A stretch of 64,000 bases of DNA. Origin: JADJEI01 sp035328465 (GTDB taxonomy: Bacteria > Bacteroidota > Ignavibacteria > Ignavibacteriales > Ignavibacteriaceae). The DNA lies in contig DAOLIQ010000003.1 of assembly GCA_035328465.1 (NCBI GenBank), positions 20,148 through 84,147 of the forward strand. The letters run 5' to 3'. Below the pieces are notes generated by a model. The model searched no databases, was not told the DNA's origin, and was given only the letters and a program-made list of their open reading frames with translations. Shown here one piece after another: positions 36,914 through 46,557 of this stretch. Position numbers and translations under genes: made by a program. The first letter of the stretch is position 1. The number at the start of each line of letters is the position of its first letter.

Positions 36914-38363
36914 TTTTGTTTTCCAGTTTACTGTAAGGAATTTCTACTCTTACTTTTGTGCCCTTTCCGGGAAACCCTTCAATATAAACAGAGCCGCCGA
37001 ACAGCACTGCACGTTCTTTCATTCCCAAAATTCCAAGCGATTGAACGGCATTTAATTGAGTTTCAGAAATCCCCCTGCCATTATCAATAATTTCAAGAAT
37101 AAGATATGATTTTTCTATTTTTAAGATAATATGAACAAGTGAAGCATTTGCATGCCTTGCAACGTTGGTTAACGCTTCCTGAAAAATTCTAAAAACTGCT
37201 GTAGATTTTTCACTATCAAGACATATTTCATCAGAAGGAAAAATAAATTCACTTCGGATTCCTGTTCTTTCGCTGAGTTCCTGGCTTTGCCATTCAATCG
37301 CCGCAACAAGTCCAAGTTCATCTAATATTCCGGGTCTAAGCTTTGCACAAATTTTTTGAACCGTCTCAACCGTTTGATCAATCAAAGCTGAGACTGAATC
37401 AAATTTATCTTTTAAAGGTTGTTGATCTTCGTTTAATTTTTTTGAAAGTAGTGAAATCTGAATTTTGAGTACAGTCAACACCTGCCCAAGTTCATCATGA
37501 ATTTCTCTTGCAATCATTGTTCGCTCTTCTTCACGAACAAATTGAAGATGAGATGCCAGGTCCCTTAATCTTTTACTTGTTCGCTTAAGTTTTTCATCAG
37601 CTATTTTTCTTTCAGTAATATCTCTTGCAACAGAAAGGATAGTTTGTTTGGAATTATACTGGAAAAGATGAGCGCTAATTTCTACAGGAAAAGTTCGTCT
37701 GTCTTTTGCACGATGCACCAGTTCAAAGATTACATCTTTCATAGAAAAAAGTTTTTCCATTATCGAGGTATATTCATTTATCATTTGCGGCGGGATAATT
37801 GCCGAAGGACTTAGCATCAAAAATTCTTCGCGCTGATAGCCAAGCCTTTCGCAGGCAACATCGTTAACTTCAATAAATCTTCCATAAGAACTTCCCTGTT
37901 CAAGCTGAATGACAAACACGGCATCGTTTGTGTTGTTAAAAAGCATCCGGTAACGTTTTTCACTTTCTTTTATTTCCAGTTCTGTTTTTTTTCGTGCGGT
38001 TACATCCTTAATGATGCTAAGAGTTACTTTATCTGCATCGGGTAATTGCAGAAAAGAGTTGGAAAAATCGAACCAAACTTTTTTTCCATTAAGAAGTGTA
38101 TTCTCTCGTTCAAAATGAGTACGCATTCTATTATTAATAAAATCTTCACGATAAACTTTAAGAACAGCCTCTCTTTCCGAAGGGTGATAAACATCAGAAA
38201 ATAACTTACCGATTAGATATTCTTTTTCTAGATTTACCATTTTGCAATACGGCTGATTAACCATAATAATATTTCCATGCCCATCAATCAGCCTCAATCC
38301 ATCTACTGAGCATTCCCAGATCAACTCTAATAGTTCGGTGGATTTATTAATCAGCTCATTCAT
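36906..38363 (-). CDS. PAS-domain sensor histidine kinase (HisKA_3)
   Basis: A 485-residue soluble kinase. Two PAS domains (about 8-125 and 136-255) are each followed by a PAC-like end (IIKDVTARKKTE, VARDITERKIAD). The dimerisation/phosphorylation domain has H289 in IAREIHDELGQVLTVL, and the HATPase domain ends with DNGRGIS and GILGMKERAVLFGG. No membrane helix is present, so it senses a cytoplasmic signal, perhaps redox or a small ligand, through PAS. It overlaps the following NarL regulator by 8 bp. Architecture and pairing resemble NarX-like/LiaS-like systems. Confidence 0.93.
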   Translation of the reverse strand: MNELINKSTELLELIWECSVDGLRLIDGHGNIIMVNQPYCKMVNLEKEYLIGKLFSDVYHPSEREAVLKVYREDFINNRMRTHFERENTLLNGKKVWFDFSNSFLQLPDADKVTLSIIKDVTARKKTELEIKESEKRYRMLFNNTNDAVFVIQLEQGSSYGRFIEVNDVACERLGYQREEFLMLSPSAIIPPQMINEYTSIMEKLFSMKDVIFELVHRAKDRRTFPVEISAHLFQYNSKQTILSVARDITERKIADEKLKRTSKRLRDLASHLQFVREEERTMIAREIHDELGQVLTVLKIQISLLSKKLNEDQQPLKDKFDSVSALIDQTVETVQKICAKLRPGILDELGLVAAIEWQSQELSERTGIRSEFIFPSDEICLDSEKSTAVFRIFQEALTNVARHANASLVHIILKIEKSYLILEIIDNGRGISETQLNAVQSLGILGMKERAVLFGGSVYIEGFPGKGTKVRVEIPYSKLENKND

Positions 38364-38410
38364 TTAATTTTTACTCAAGTATGTTTTCAACAATTCCTTT
38401 TCAAAAAAAA

Positions 38411-40018
38411 TTATTCACCATCTTTTAATTTGAAACCTTTCATCATCCATTTCTTTGCAAGTATTAAGCCGATAGGACTCGTGATAGCAATTAGACCATA
38501 AAGCAGCCACATAAATTCAGTGTTCATTTTAGAAGGGTCAACATCTTTCGGGCAGTATTGAGTCAGCACCCACCCCGAATAAAAACCGGTTAATACTTTT
38601 GTAAGGAACCATGGAAATTGTCCCACACCCATATAAAGTCCAGTCATATTTTTAGGTGCAACTTCGGCGATCCATTGCAGGAATCGAGGCTGCCACATTG
38701 ATTCACCAATTGTCATTATTAAAACATAGAGTAAAAACAAGTACATGTTCGGCCCAACTGTAAGCAAAAATGTTGGTACTGACATTACTATTGTGCCGTA
38801 AATCATCATCTTATAAACATTTGCTTTAGAAGTTAAGCCCGCAACAATTGGTGCGAGAATAAAAACTAAAATTGGATTGAGGTTCGAGAATATTTCAAAG
38901 TATTCACTCACAACTGAGCCCTTAAACGCACGATCAAGATAGTAAGGAATTGTAAGCCAGTTGTGCGCGAATAAGGTTTGCACCGGTATAAGCATGAAGA
39001 TAAAAAATGCAAATCTTTTATCTCGAAATGGATGCTCGGGTCTTTTCCTGAGAAATTCAATAACAGCTAAAACAAATGCGACTAAAGAAAGGACAAAAAA
39101 GAAATCAATATTTACTGCTAATCCCAAAAGATTAAAACTAAAAAAGAAATTTGCAGGATTGTTAAAACCAAAGCCGGACAGAAGAAATAATCCTAGTGTA
39201 ATTAAAGCGTAAATAATTAATGGGAGATTATTTATTTTCAATTTTTCCTGCTTTACTTCATTCTCAGGAGGTTGATTTGTTTCTGCTTTTATTGATACCA
39301 CTGCATCCTGATCATTTTTTTTACTTAATAACGAAGCAGTTATGATCAGTGATATACCGGTTAATCCAACATAAACCCAAAAGACTGCTGTCAAGCCGTT
39401 TGGGGGAAATGAAGATTCAAAAGTTTGGCGTGTAAAAGATGAAATAAATCCTGAAAGGAATGCACCAAGATTCATCAATCCGTAGATTACTGCATAGCCC
39501 ATTGCTGCGGTTTGCGGTGTTGTATAGCGTTTAACTCCGGCATAAGCTGCTGGTTGATACAAACCATAGAACATCACCATAACAAACAATCCGCCGATCA
39601 TTGAGAAAAACATTGGCGACCATAAACCATTCGAGAGGGGGAGTGTTCCAGAAAGTGAGATTAAAACGCGACCGATAAGCATTCCAACAAATGCAAGCAG
39701 CAAAGAATTTCTTACCCCAAGCTTATCGGAGAAACCACCAAATAGCAGCATCGAAAAAGTAATTCCTCCTGTTACAAAACTATAAACAAGACTTGATTGC
39801 GTATCAATTAAATCCACGTTTTCAGAACCGAATTTCCCAAGTATAGTCAATATTCCAAAGTAAACTAAGCCTTCGATAATGTATGGAATGTTAACACCCC
39901 AAAGTGCTCTCGGTGCTTTAACAAATGCTATGAAAGTTTCTTTTAATTCTTTGAATGATTCTTTGATAACTTCAGAGAATGATTTTTTAACATGCTCTTC
40001 AGGGTTTGTTTGCTGCAT
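38411..40018 (-). CDS. MFS transporter
   Basis: A 535-residue polytopic protein of the major facilitator superfamily with about 12-14 helices. Motif A-like GGFSDKLGVRNSLLLAF follows helix 2. The overall pattern (long cytoplasmic N-terminus, ALWGVNIPYIIEGLVYFGIL, a central hydrophilic loop around 245-265, and MWQPRFLQWIAEVAPKNMTGLYMG) recalls peptide/POT-type or related Bacteroidota MFS proteins. The substrate is not decidable. It sits inside the signalling island, 47 bp upstream of the PAS kinase on the minus strand, with 145 non-coding bp before it. It may therefore be controlled by, or feed a signal to, those kinases. Confidence 0.85.
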   Translation of the reverse strand: MQQTNPEEHVKKSFSEVIKESFKELKETFIAFVKAPRALWGVNIPYIIEGLVYFGILTILGKFGSENVDLIDTQSSLVYSFVTGGITFSMLLFGGFSDKLGVRNSLLLAFVGMLIGRVLISLSGTLPLSNGLWSPMFFSMIGGLFVMVMFYGLYQPAAYAGVKRYTTPQTAAMGYAVIYGLMNLGAFLSGFISSFTRQTFESSFPPNGLTAVFWVYVGLTGISLIITASLLSKKNDQDAVVSIKAETNQPPENEVKQEKLKINNLPLIIYALITLGLFLLSGFGFNNPANFFFSFNLLGLAVNIDFFFVLSLVAFVLAVIEFLRKRPEHPFRDKRFAFFIFMLIPVQTLFAHNWLTIPYYLDRAFKGSVVSEYFEIFSNLNPILVFILAPIVAGLTSKANVYKMMIYGTIVMSVPTFLLTVGPNMYLFLLYVLIMTIGESMWQPRFLQWIAEVAPKNMTGLYMGVGQFPWFLTKVLTGFYSGWVLTQYCPKDVDPSKMNTEFMWLLYGLIAITSPIGLILAKKWMMKGFKLKDGE

Positions 40019-40163
40019 AATACGAGTTCCTTTTTTGATGAATATTATTTAGTGATGAAATAGTTATCAAGGTAAGAAAATAATTTTGATTTGATTGTCC
40101 TGGTTCAACTGCATAATTAATCAAGAAGTAAAATATTTAATTTTAACTTACAGAATAAAATTA

Positions 40164-42047
40164 TTATTCTGCAAACGGAACTGTGAAAGTAAAATTACTT
40201 CCAATTCCTAATTGACTTTCAACCTGAATATTTCCACCGTTCTTTTCAACAAATTCTTTTGAAAGGATTAATCCCAATCCCGTGCCTCTTTCTCCGTCAG
40301 TGCTTTCACCGCGGACTTGAGCATCAAGTCTAAAAAGTTTCTTTAAATCCTCTGCACTAATACCTTTGCCGGTATCAGCGATACTAACTGCAGCCGAGTC
40401 GTTGTGGATACTTACGCTTATTGTAATAGTTCCATATTCAGGAGTAAATTTAATTGAATTGTACAAAAGATTTCGAAGAACAGTCTCTATCATATTTGAA
40501 TCGGCATATAAAGATTTATCAACAGAAATATTTTTAATAATATTTAATTTTTTCTTGTTGGTAGCGTCGTCATAAAGATTTAAAACATTTTGCAAGGGAG
40601 ATTCAATCTTAAAAATATTTTTATTCACAGTCAGTCTTCCGGTTTGAAGTCTTGCCCAATCAAGAAGGTTAATCAAAAGTTTATAAACATTTTTAGCAGA
40701 TCGGTGCAACCCGCCCAACACTTCTTTAACTTCATCTTCGCTTAGTTCATCGTATGATTCGGAAAGATATTCGGAAAGCCCGAGCAATGAATTGAAAGGA
40801 CTGCGAAGATCGTGGGAAATGATTGAGAAGAATTTATCTTTTGAAGCATTAAGCAGGCGAAGATTTTCTGCCAGTGCAGCAAGTTTTGATTCAGCCTCTT
40901 TTCTTGCCGTAATATCCTGAAATTGAACAATGAAAAATGACTGGGAGTCGAGTATCTTAATTAGAGAAACATTAGTGACACACCAGACAATTTTTTTTTG
41001 ACTATTCAAATACCTGCATTCATAATCAAGATATTCTCCTTTTTCTAAAGTAAGTAGTTCATAGAAAGATTTTTCATTCAATTCTCTATCTTCTTCAAAG
41101 GTCAGATTCAGTAAGTTAGATTGTAATATTTCCGCTGAAGAATATAAAAGAGTATCACAAAAAGATTTATTTACTCGAATGAATGAGCCGTTAGACTTAA
41201 GCATTGCCATACCGATTCCCGCATTATCAAATGTCTTTCTGAAAATTTCTTCGCTTTTCTTAATTGTTTCCTCATTGAGTTTTCGGTTTGTGATATCTAC
41301 AGCGGTTCCAAGGTAATAGAAAGAATTATCCTTTCTGGAGACTTGTTTTTTAGATGCACACGAAACCCACATTATGCTTCCATCTTTTTTCAAAACTTTA
41401 AGTTCGAGTTCTTCTCCCTCGTTATAAATTGGAGCTGAAGAATTTATTATTTCTAATACCTTATTGCGATCATCAGGATGAATTAACGAAAGAAAATCTT
41501 CAACTCTGTTTAAGGGTTCTAAATCTGAATAACCTAATAGATGTTTCAAGCTGTCATCAGCAAAAAGTCTTTTTTCAGAGGGGTAATATTCCCATATCCC
41601 TGTTTTGCCTGCACGAACAGCGAGAGCAAGACGCTGCTCACTTTGTTTTATTTTTAATTCCATCGCGTGCTTGAATAATGCAAGCTCCACCGTTCGTTCG
41701 AGTTCTTTGCTTTCGAAAGGTTTAATTAAATAGCCGAAAGGCATAATCTCTTTGGCTTTTTGAAATGTATTTTCATCAGCGTACGAAGTAAGAAAAATCA
41801 CGGGAATATTTATCCCCCCCTGAATTTTTTTTGCGGCTTCAATTCCATCAGACTTCCCTTTAAGTTTAATATCCATTAAAACAATATCAGGTTTTAATTC
41901 TGAGGTAAACTTAAAAGCATCTTCCGCATTATTAGCAATTTTATCAACAATATAACCGCAGCTCTCAAGGCGTTTTTTAATATTATTAGCAACGATAGTT
42001 TCATCTTCAACAACAAGAATACTTATCTTGTCTTTTAAATTATTCAT
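40164..42047 (-). CDS. Receiver-PAS-PAS histidine kinase
   Basis: A 627-residue soluble protein. An N-terminal receiver (5-125) has D59 in VLMDIKLKG and an intact LIKPFES lysine. Two PAS/PAC units follow (about 135-258 and 265-390). Then come HisKA with H412 (FFSIISHDLRSPFNSLLG) and HATPase with FTPEYGTI, ADTGKGIS and GTGLGLILSKEFVEKNGG. A receiver in front of the kinase means its activity can be set by phosphorylation from another kinase. The gene overlaps the upstream kinase gene by 4 bp (ATGA), making that protein the likely donor. No output regulator is adjacent. Confidence 0.92.
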   Translation of the reverse strand: MNNLKDKISILVVEDETIVANNIKKRLESCGYIVDKIANNAEDAFKFTSELKPDIVLMDIKLKGKSDGIEAAKKIQGGINIPVIFLTSYADENTFQKAKEIMPFGYLIKPFESKELERTVELALFKHAMELKIKQSEQRLALAVRAGKTGIWEYYPSEKRLFADDSLKHLLGYSDLEPLNRVEDFLSLIHPDDRNKVLEIINSSAPIYNEGEELELKVLKKDGSIMWVSCASKKQVSRKDNSFYYLGTAVDITNRKLNEETIKKSEEIFRKTFDNAGIGMAMLKSNGSFIRVNKSFCDTLLYSSAEILQSNLLNLTFEEDRELNEKSFYELLTLEKGEYLDYECRYLNSQKKIVWCVTNVSLIKILDSQSFFIVQFQDITARKEAESKLAALAENLRLLNASKDKFFSIISHDLRSPFNSLLGLSEYLSESYDELSEDEVKEVLGGLHRSAKNVYKLLINLLDWARLQTGRLTVNKNIFKIESPLQNVLNLYDDATNKKKLNIIKNISVDKSLYADSNMIETVLRNLLYNSIKFTPEYGTITISVSIHNDSAAVSIADTGKGISAEDLKKLFRLDAQVRGESTDGERGTGLGLILSKEFVEKNGGNIQVESQLGIGSNFTFTVPFAE

Positions 42048-44674
42048 TTCAGGTTCTCATCTTTCCAAATTATTCTAAACCCCGTCCCTAAGTTATTTGC
42101 TCTTGTCAACTTGCCGTTTAAGTTTTGAGTAAGCATTCCAATTAGTTGAAGCCCGAGTGATTGAGAGTTTTCAATGTCGTAATCTTTTGGAATACCGATG
42201 CCATTATCAGCAATGCAAAGTTCATATTCAGTTTCATTTATCCTTTTAAATTTCAAAGAGATTCTTGGTTCTTCAATATTGCATGAGGAGGGGAAAGCAT
42301 ATTTTAATGAGTTTGAAATTAGTTCGCTTATTATCATTCCGCAAGGAATGGCGCTGTCTATCGGCAGTTTGATATCTTCAACTTCAATTTCAAATTCAGG
42401 TTCACCGGAATATTTTATGTAAGAATTATAAAGATAATCTACCAATGTTGTGATATAATCTTTCATGTCAATCTGGCTGAAGTCGCCTGTTTGATAAAGT
42501 TTTTCATGAATGAGTGCCATCGAACGAACTCTATCTTTGAGATTCTGAAAGAATTTAAACAACTCTTTACTCTCCACTGATTCTAATTGCAGATCAAGCA
42601 AACTATAAATAATCTGGAGATTATTTTTTACACGGTGATGGATCTCCCTCAAAAGTACTTCCTTTTCCTGTAAAGATTTTTGTAAAGCTTCTTCAGCGGC
42701 TTTGGTTTCAGTAATATCAATAACAGCGGCAAAAATATTCTCTTGTTTTTCGCCAAGCAAAATAAAGCCAATCAGTACCCAAACTTTGGTGCCATCTTTT
42801 CTGATATATTGTTTTTGATAAGGCGTGCACCTCCCTTTGCGCTGTGCTTCTAAGATTTTCTCCGTTTCGATTGGATAAAATTCTTCCGGAGTAATCAACC
42901 TGCAATTGAAATATGGTGACCCGATATCACTTCTAACGAAACCAGTGATGTTTAAGAAAGCATCATTTACTTCAAGAATATTTCCGTGTCTGTCAGACAT
43001 CATTGTTCCTAAAATGCCAGACTGAATTAAAGCGCGAAGTTTTTCTTCGGTTTTAAATAAAGCATCTTCAGCCAATTTTGTTTCGGTAACATCTTTTGCG
43101 ATTGAGAGGATTCCCGTTTTTCCATTTTCAAGTTGAATTACAGTTTCGATTAATTCGAGGAAGCAGATACTTCCATCTTTGCGGATATTCTTAACAAGAT
43201 GCTGTAGTCGTTTGTTCTCAATAATCTTTCTAATGTTTAATTCAATTGATTTCAAATTTTGATTGAAGGAAATTATTTGAACATTTTTCCCTACTAATTC
43301 TTCTTTGGTGTATCCTAAAATCTGACAAATAGCTTCGTTTACTTCGAGAATATTTCCATTGACATCAATAAATAAAATACCAGTTGGAAGTAAGCTGAAT
43401 AAAGTTCGATACAACGATTCACTTTTTTTCAGCTTATCCATTGCAAATTTCCGAAGACTGATATCTCTGAAATAATAAATGCCGTAATCTTCATCACCAA
43501 TTTTAATTCTTGAATAATCTGCTTCTACAGAAAAAACAGATTTATCTTTTCTGATTCCCTCGAATTCAAATATTCTGTGATTCATTTCTTCGGGGGATTG
43601 ATTTTCTAAATCACTAAAAAATTCTTCTGATTTATCCATGCTTAATACTGCAGGAGACTTCCCTGTCAATTCGCTGTTGGAATGAATTAAGAAATCTTTT
43701 CGTAGTGATTCATTCGCGTACAATATTTTATTACTTTTTACAATAATAATTCCATCACGAGAAGTCTTAAATACGGCATTAAACCATTCCCTGCTAATCC
43801 AAAGTTCTTCTTTCTGAGATATTTGTTTCTCTAAATTTTCAATTAGGGAAGCTGAAAGTTTTAAATTCTCATAATCATTTTCGGAAGGAATAAAATCGTT
43901 TGTAAATAATGTGCACAGCGTTCCGATGTGCTTGCCTTCAAGATTTATCGCTTTGCCGAAATAAGTTTTAAAATTACTAATCGCAGGAGCGGATAAATAA
44001 TATTTTGTTGAAGGTAAATTTCTAATCAATACACAGTCATTCTTTCTTGATGTAATAACATCAAAACAAATATGTCCTTTCGCAACATCAACCGGGACAA
44101 AATCATCTGGCACATTCCATTTGCCAACGGAGAATAAAAGGTCATTATTCAAACGGTTATAAAAAGCTGCTGATGCATTAATCGCTTTGCCGAATCCTTC
44201 AACTAATAGATTAATATTTCTTATTGGATCAAGTTCAAACTGTTCGATTGATTTTCGGATAAGCGATAAACCCTTAGCATTGCTTTTTGATTTAATATGA
44301 CTCGAAGATTTGGTTTGAAATTTATCTATAGCATTTTTTATTTCAGTTACCTTAAATGGCGACAAAATAATTTCTGAGTTGAAGCCCGATAGGTTTGTAT
44401 CATCAATTTTGATTTTACGATTGGTAATAAAGATAATCGGGTTATTTTTTGCAGGCTTGAATTGTGAAATTGTTTTAATCATCTCGTTATGATTTGATGA
44501 TGTTAGTTCACACAGAATTATTACCTGCTTTTTATTATTGAGTTTCGGAAAGTTTTTACTTCGGTATGAAATTACATTCGCGGGACTTTCAATGATTTTC
44601 TCGATTTTAACTCTAAGCCTGTTGCCAGACTTTAGCGTATCCGAAAGTATTATAATGTTTTTATTAGTTTCCAT
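42044..44674 (-). CDS. Multi-sensor HisKA_2-type histidine kinase (GAF, three PAS)
   Basis: An 876-residue soluble kinase. Residues about 5-125 look like a degenerate receiver (IIILSDTLKSGN, later IIFITNRK and ILSPFKVTEI) without a clear phospho-acceptor. A GAF domain follows (about 145-290), then three PAS domains (about 300-410, 415-540, 545-665). The kinase is HisKA_2/HWE type: HHRVKNNLQIIYSLL (H679/H680), N-box ELISNSLKYAF and ADNGIGIP. HisKA_2 kinases often act on stand-alone or distant receivers. It is the first gene of a coupled pair with the receiver-kinase at 40164-42047. Confidence 0.91.
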   Translation of the reverse strand: METNKNIIILSDTLKSGNRLRVKIEKIIESPANVISYRSKNFPKLNNKKQVIILCELTSSNHNEMIKTISQFKPAKNNPIIFITNRKIKIDDTNLSGFNSEIILSPFKVTEIKNAIDKFQTKSSSHIKSKSNAKGLSLIRKSIEQFELDPIRNINLLVEGFGKAINASAAFYNRLNNDLLFSVGKWNVPDDFVPVDVAKGHICFDVITSRKNDCVLIRNLPSTKYYLSAPAISNFKTYFGKAINLEGKHIGTLCTLFTNDFIPSENDYENLKLSASLIENLEKQISQKEELWISREWFNAVFKTSRDGIIIVKSNKILYANESLRKDFLIHSNSELTGKSPAVLSMDKSEEFFSDLENQSPEEMNHRIFEFEGIRKDKSVFSVEADYSRIKIGDEDYGIYYFRDISLRKFAMDKLKKSESLYRTLFSLLPTGILFIDVNGNILEVNEAICQILGYTKEELVGKNVQIISFNQNLKSIELNIRKIIENKRLQHLVKNIRKDGSICFLELIETVIQLENGKTGILSIAKDVTETKLAEDALFKTEEKLRALIQSGILGTMMSDRHGNILEVNDAFLNITGFVRSDIGSPYFNCRLITPEEFYPIETEKILEAQRKGRCTPYQKQYIRKDGTKVWVLIGFILLGEKQENIFAAVIDITETKAAEEALQKSLQEKEVLLREIHHRVKNNLQIIYSLLDLQLESVESKELFKFFQNLKDRVRSMALIHEKLYQTGDFSQIDMKDYITTLVDYLYNSYIKYSGEPEFEIEVEDIKLPIDSAIPCGMIISELISNSLKYAFPSSCNIEEPRISLKFKRINETEYELCIADNGIGIPKDYDIENSQSLGLQLIGMLTQNLNGKLTRANNLGTGFRIIWKDENLK

Positions 44675-44728
44675 CTCTTTAATGTAGAGATTTCAAATTT
44701 TTATCACCAAAAAAATTGCTTAAACGAA

Positions 44729-45679
44729 TCAAGCCCGAACAGGGTTATTAAATTCGAACAAAGATGGATAACGCATTTTCATTCCTTTTAATCCTTGCAA
44801 GCCGCCAGTGTGTATTACAGCAATAACAGAGTTTGTTTCGAAAAAATTTTTCCTGATCAAGTCGGCAATTCCAAACAACATTTTACCAGTATAAATCGGT
44901 TCAAGTTCAATTTTGTTCAACTTCTCAAATTCGAAAATGAATTTAATAAGCGAACTACTAACCTTGGCATAACCTTCAAAATGATATTCTGTTTGAAGTT
45001 TCCAATTACTAAAATATTGCCCGCTGAAGTTATAAACAAGTTCAGAAATGTCTTTAAGAAGAAACTGACCGCCTTTGAGCACAGGAAAGCCAATTATTTT
45101 TTTAGAATTATTACACCCGCAAATTAGTCCGGCAAGAGTTCCGCCTGTTCCGCATGGCGCACAGAGATAATCGAAATGAATATCAATTGATTTTACAATT
45201 TCCGAACAGCCTTTCACAGCAAGTGCGTTTGAGCCGCCTTCAGGAATCAGATAAAAATTACCAAACGATTTTTTTAATGCATCATTAATTTCATCAGTAT
45301 CTTTTTTTCGATAAGATTTTCTGTCAAGATAATGAATCATCATTCCATTATCAGAAGCAGATTGCAGAGTTGAATTTAGCGGGAAATGTTCTTCGCCTCG
45401 AATAATTCCGATAGTTTTAAACCCAAATAATTTTCCTGCAACTGCAAGTGCATGAATATGATTTGAATAAGCCCCCCCAAAAGAAAGTAAAGTTTCGTAA
45501 CCATTTTCCTTTGCGAAGAGCAAATTGTATTTCAGCTTGTACCACTTGTTGCCGGAAATTTCAGGGTGGGTTAAATCTAATCGCTTTAGTAAAACAGTTA
45601 CATTTTCGTTTTTGACTCCGGGTAGAATAATTTTTTGCAAGGGAGTATCCGGGTTAGTCAAAAGTATATCCATCAACAT
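44729..45679 (-). CDS. PLP-dependent D-cysteine desulfhydrase / ACC deaminase family enzyme
   Basis: A 316-residue fold-type II PLP enzyme. The Schiff-base lysine is K45 in the conserved SGNKWYKLKYNL. The phosphate-binding region FGGAYSNH (Ser/Asn) and glycine loop APCGTGGTLAGLI are intact. The family includes 1-aminocyclopropane-1-carboxylate deaminase and D-cysteine desulfhydrase, which cannot be told apart here. D-cysteine or another D-amino acid is the commoner substrate in such bacteria. ATG at 45679, with an alternative at 45673. It ends 54 bp before the start of the big sensor kinase on the same strand, in a small metabolic cluster. Confidence 0.9.
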   Translation of the reverse strand: MLMDILLTNPDTPLQKIILPGVKNENVTVLLKRLDLTHPEISGNKWYKLKYNLLFAKENGYETLLSFGGAYSNHIHALAVAGKLFGFKTIGIIRGEEHFPLNSTLQSASDNGMMIHYLDRKSYRKKDTDEINDALKKSFGNFYLIPEGGSNALAVKGCSEIVKSIDIHFDYLCAPCGTGGTLAGLICGCNNSKKIIGFPVLKGGQFLLKDISELVYNFSGQYFSNWKLQTEYHFEGYAKVSSSLIKFIFEFEKLNKIELEPIYTGKMLFGIADLIRKNFFETNSVIAVIHTGGLQGLKGMKMRYPSLFEFNNPVRA

Positions 45680-45711
45680 TAATAAATCAATTGAATGCTA
45701 TGAAAGAAATA

Positions 45712-46164
45712 TCAATCAATGAGTTTAAAACGCAGTCTCATCACTCCATTTTCAAATGAAGTGGAAATTATTTTGAATTTACCAATTTCTCCTGTTGAGG
45801 CTACGTGTTTTCCACTGCAGGGACAGGAATCGTAATCACCAATTTTTATAATGCGGATTACTTCGCCGGCTGTTTCGGGCAGTCTTTCAAGATTAAAAAA
45901 AGATTTAACACTTTCTCTGCGTACAAACTCTTCGGTTACCAAAGCATTGGAGCTGATTACTGAATTGACACGCGATTCTATCTCAAGAATTTCATCAGCA
46001 GTTAAATTTCTGTTAAAGTGATAATCACATTTCGATTTTTTCTTTTCAATATGATTACTGAAAGAACGTTCGCACTTAAACATTCTAACCATAGTCTGAT
46101 TTAGAATGTGCTCGGCTGAATGCATTCTCGGATCATAATCCTTATTAGAAATTATTTCATCCAT
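45712..46164 (-). CDS. AlaX-like alanyl-tRNA editing protein
   Basis: A 150-residue protein equivalent to the stand-alone editing domain of alanyl-tRNA synthetase. Zinc-site residues are visible as HSAEH (H15, H19) and SCPCSGKHV (C116, H120), matching HxxxH...CxxxH. It would hydrolyse Ser- or Gly-tRNA(Ala) mischarged by AlaRS. The N-terminal ThrRS/AlaRS-like core is the shortest (AlaX-S) type. It is 32 bp upstream of the PLP-enzyme gene on the minus strand. The name of the exact amino acid it clears is inference. Confidence 0.82.
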   Translation of the reverse strand: MDEIISNKDYDPRMHSAEHILNQTMVRMFKCERSFSNHIEKKKSKCDYHFNRNLTADEILEIESRVNSVISSNALVTEEFVRRESVKSFFNLERLPETAGEVIRIIKIGDYDSCPCSGKHVASTGEIGKFKIISTSFENGVMRLRFKLID

Positions 46165-46176
46165 AAAAAAGATTTT

Positions 46177-46533
46177 CTATAATTTTTCAAGTTTTACTTT
46201 GTCTGCTTTTTTTAATTTGCTTACAACCAAATCATAAGAGTGCTTAATTAGCTCTTCGATAAACTCACGGTTTAATGAACCATCAAGCACGATTGTATTC
46301 CAGTGCGTCTTATTCATATGATAACCAGGTTGAATACAATCATACTGCTCGCGAAGTTCAACGGCTTTTTCCGGGTCACATTTTAAATTTATTTGCAATG
46401 GTATAGTCTCAAGCGAAGCGAGTATAAATATTTTTCCAATCACTTTAAAAGTCAAAGTCTCTTCATCGAATGGATAATCTTCCACTACTCCTTTTAATTT
46501 TAAACAAAAGTTACGGATTAACTCAATGTCCAT
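46177..46533 (-). CDS. MmcQ/YjbR family protein
   Basis: A 118-residue member of the MmcQ/YjbR family of small DNA-binding-like proteins with a CyaY-type fold. The pattern is DIELIRNFCLKLKGVVEDYPF, the GKIFILASLE strand, INLKCDPEKAVELREQY, and the conserved GYHMNKTHWNTI near residues 71-82. The function is unknown; E. coli YjbR binds DNA weakly. It lies 12 bp upstream of the AlaX-like gene and is probably co-transcribed with it. Confidence 0.88.
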   Translation of the reverse strand: MDIELIRNFCLKLKGVVEDYPFDEETLTFKVIGKIFILASLETIPLQINLKCDPEKAVELREQYDCIQPGYHMNKTHWNTIVLDGSLNREFIEELIKHSYDLVVSKLKKADKVKLEKL

Positions 46534-46557
46534 TTTTTATAAGAAACGATTATTTAA

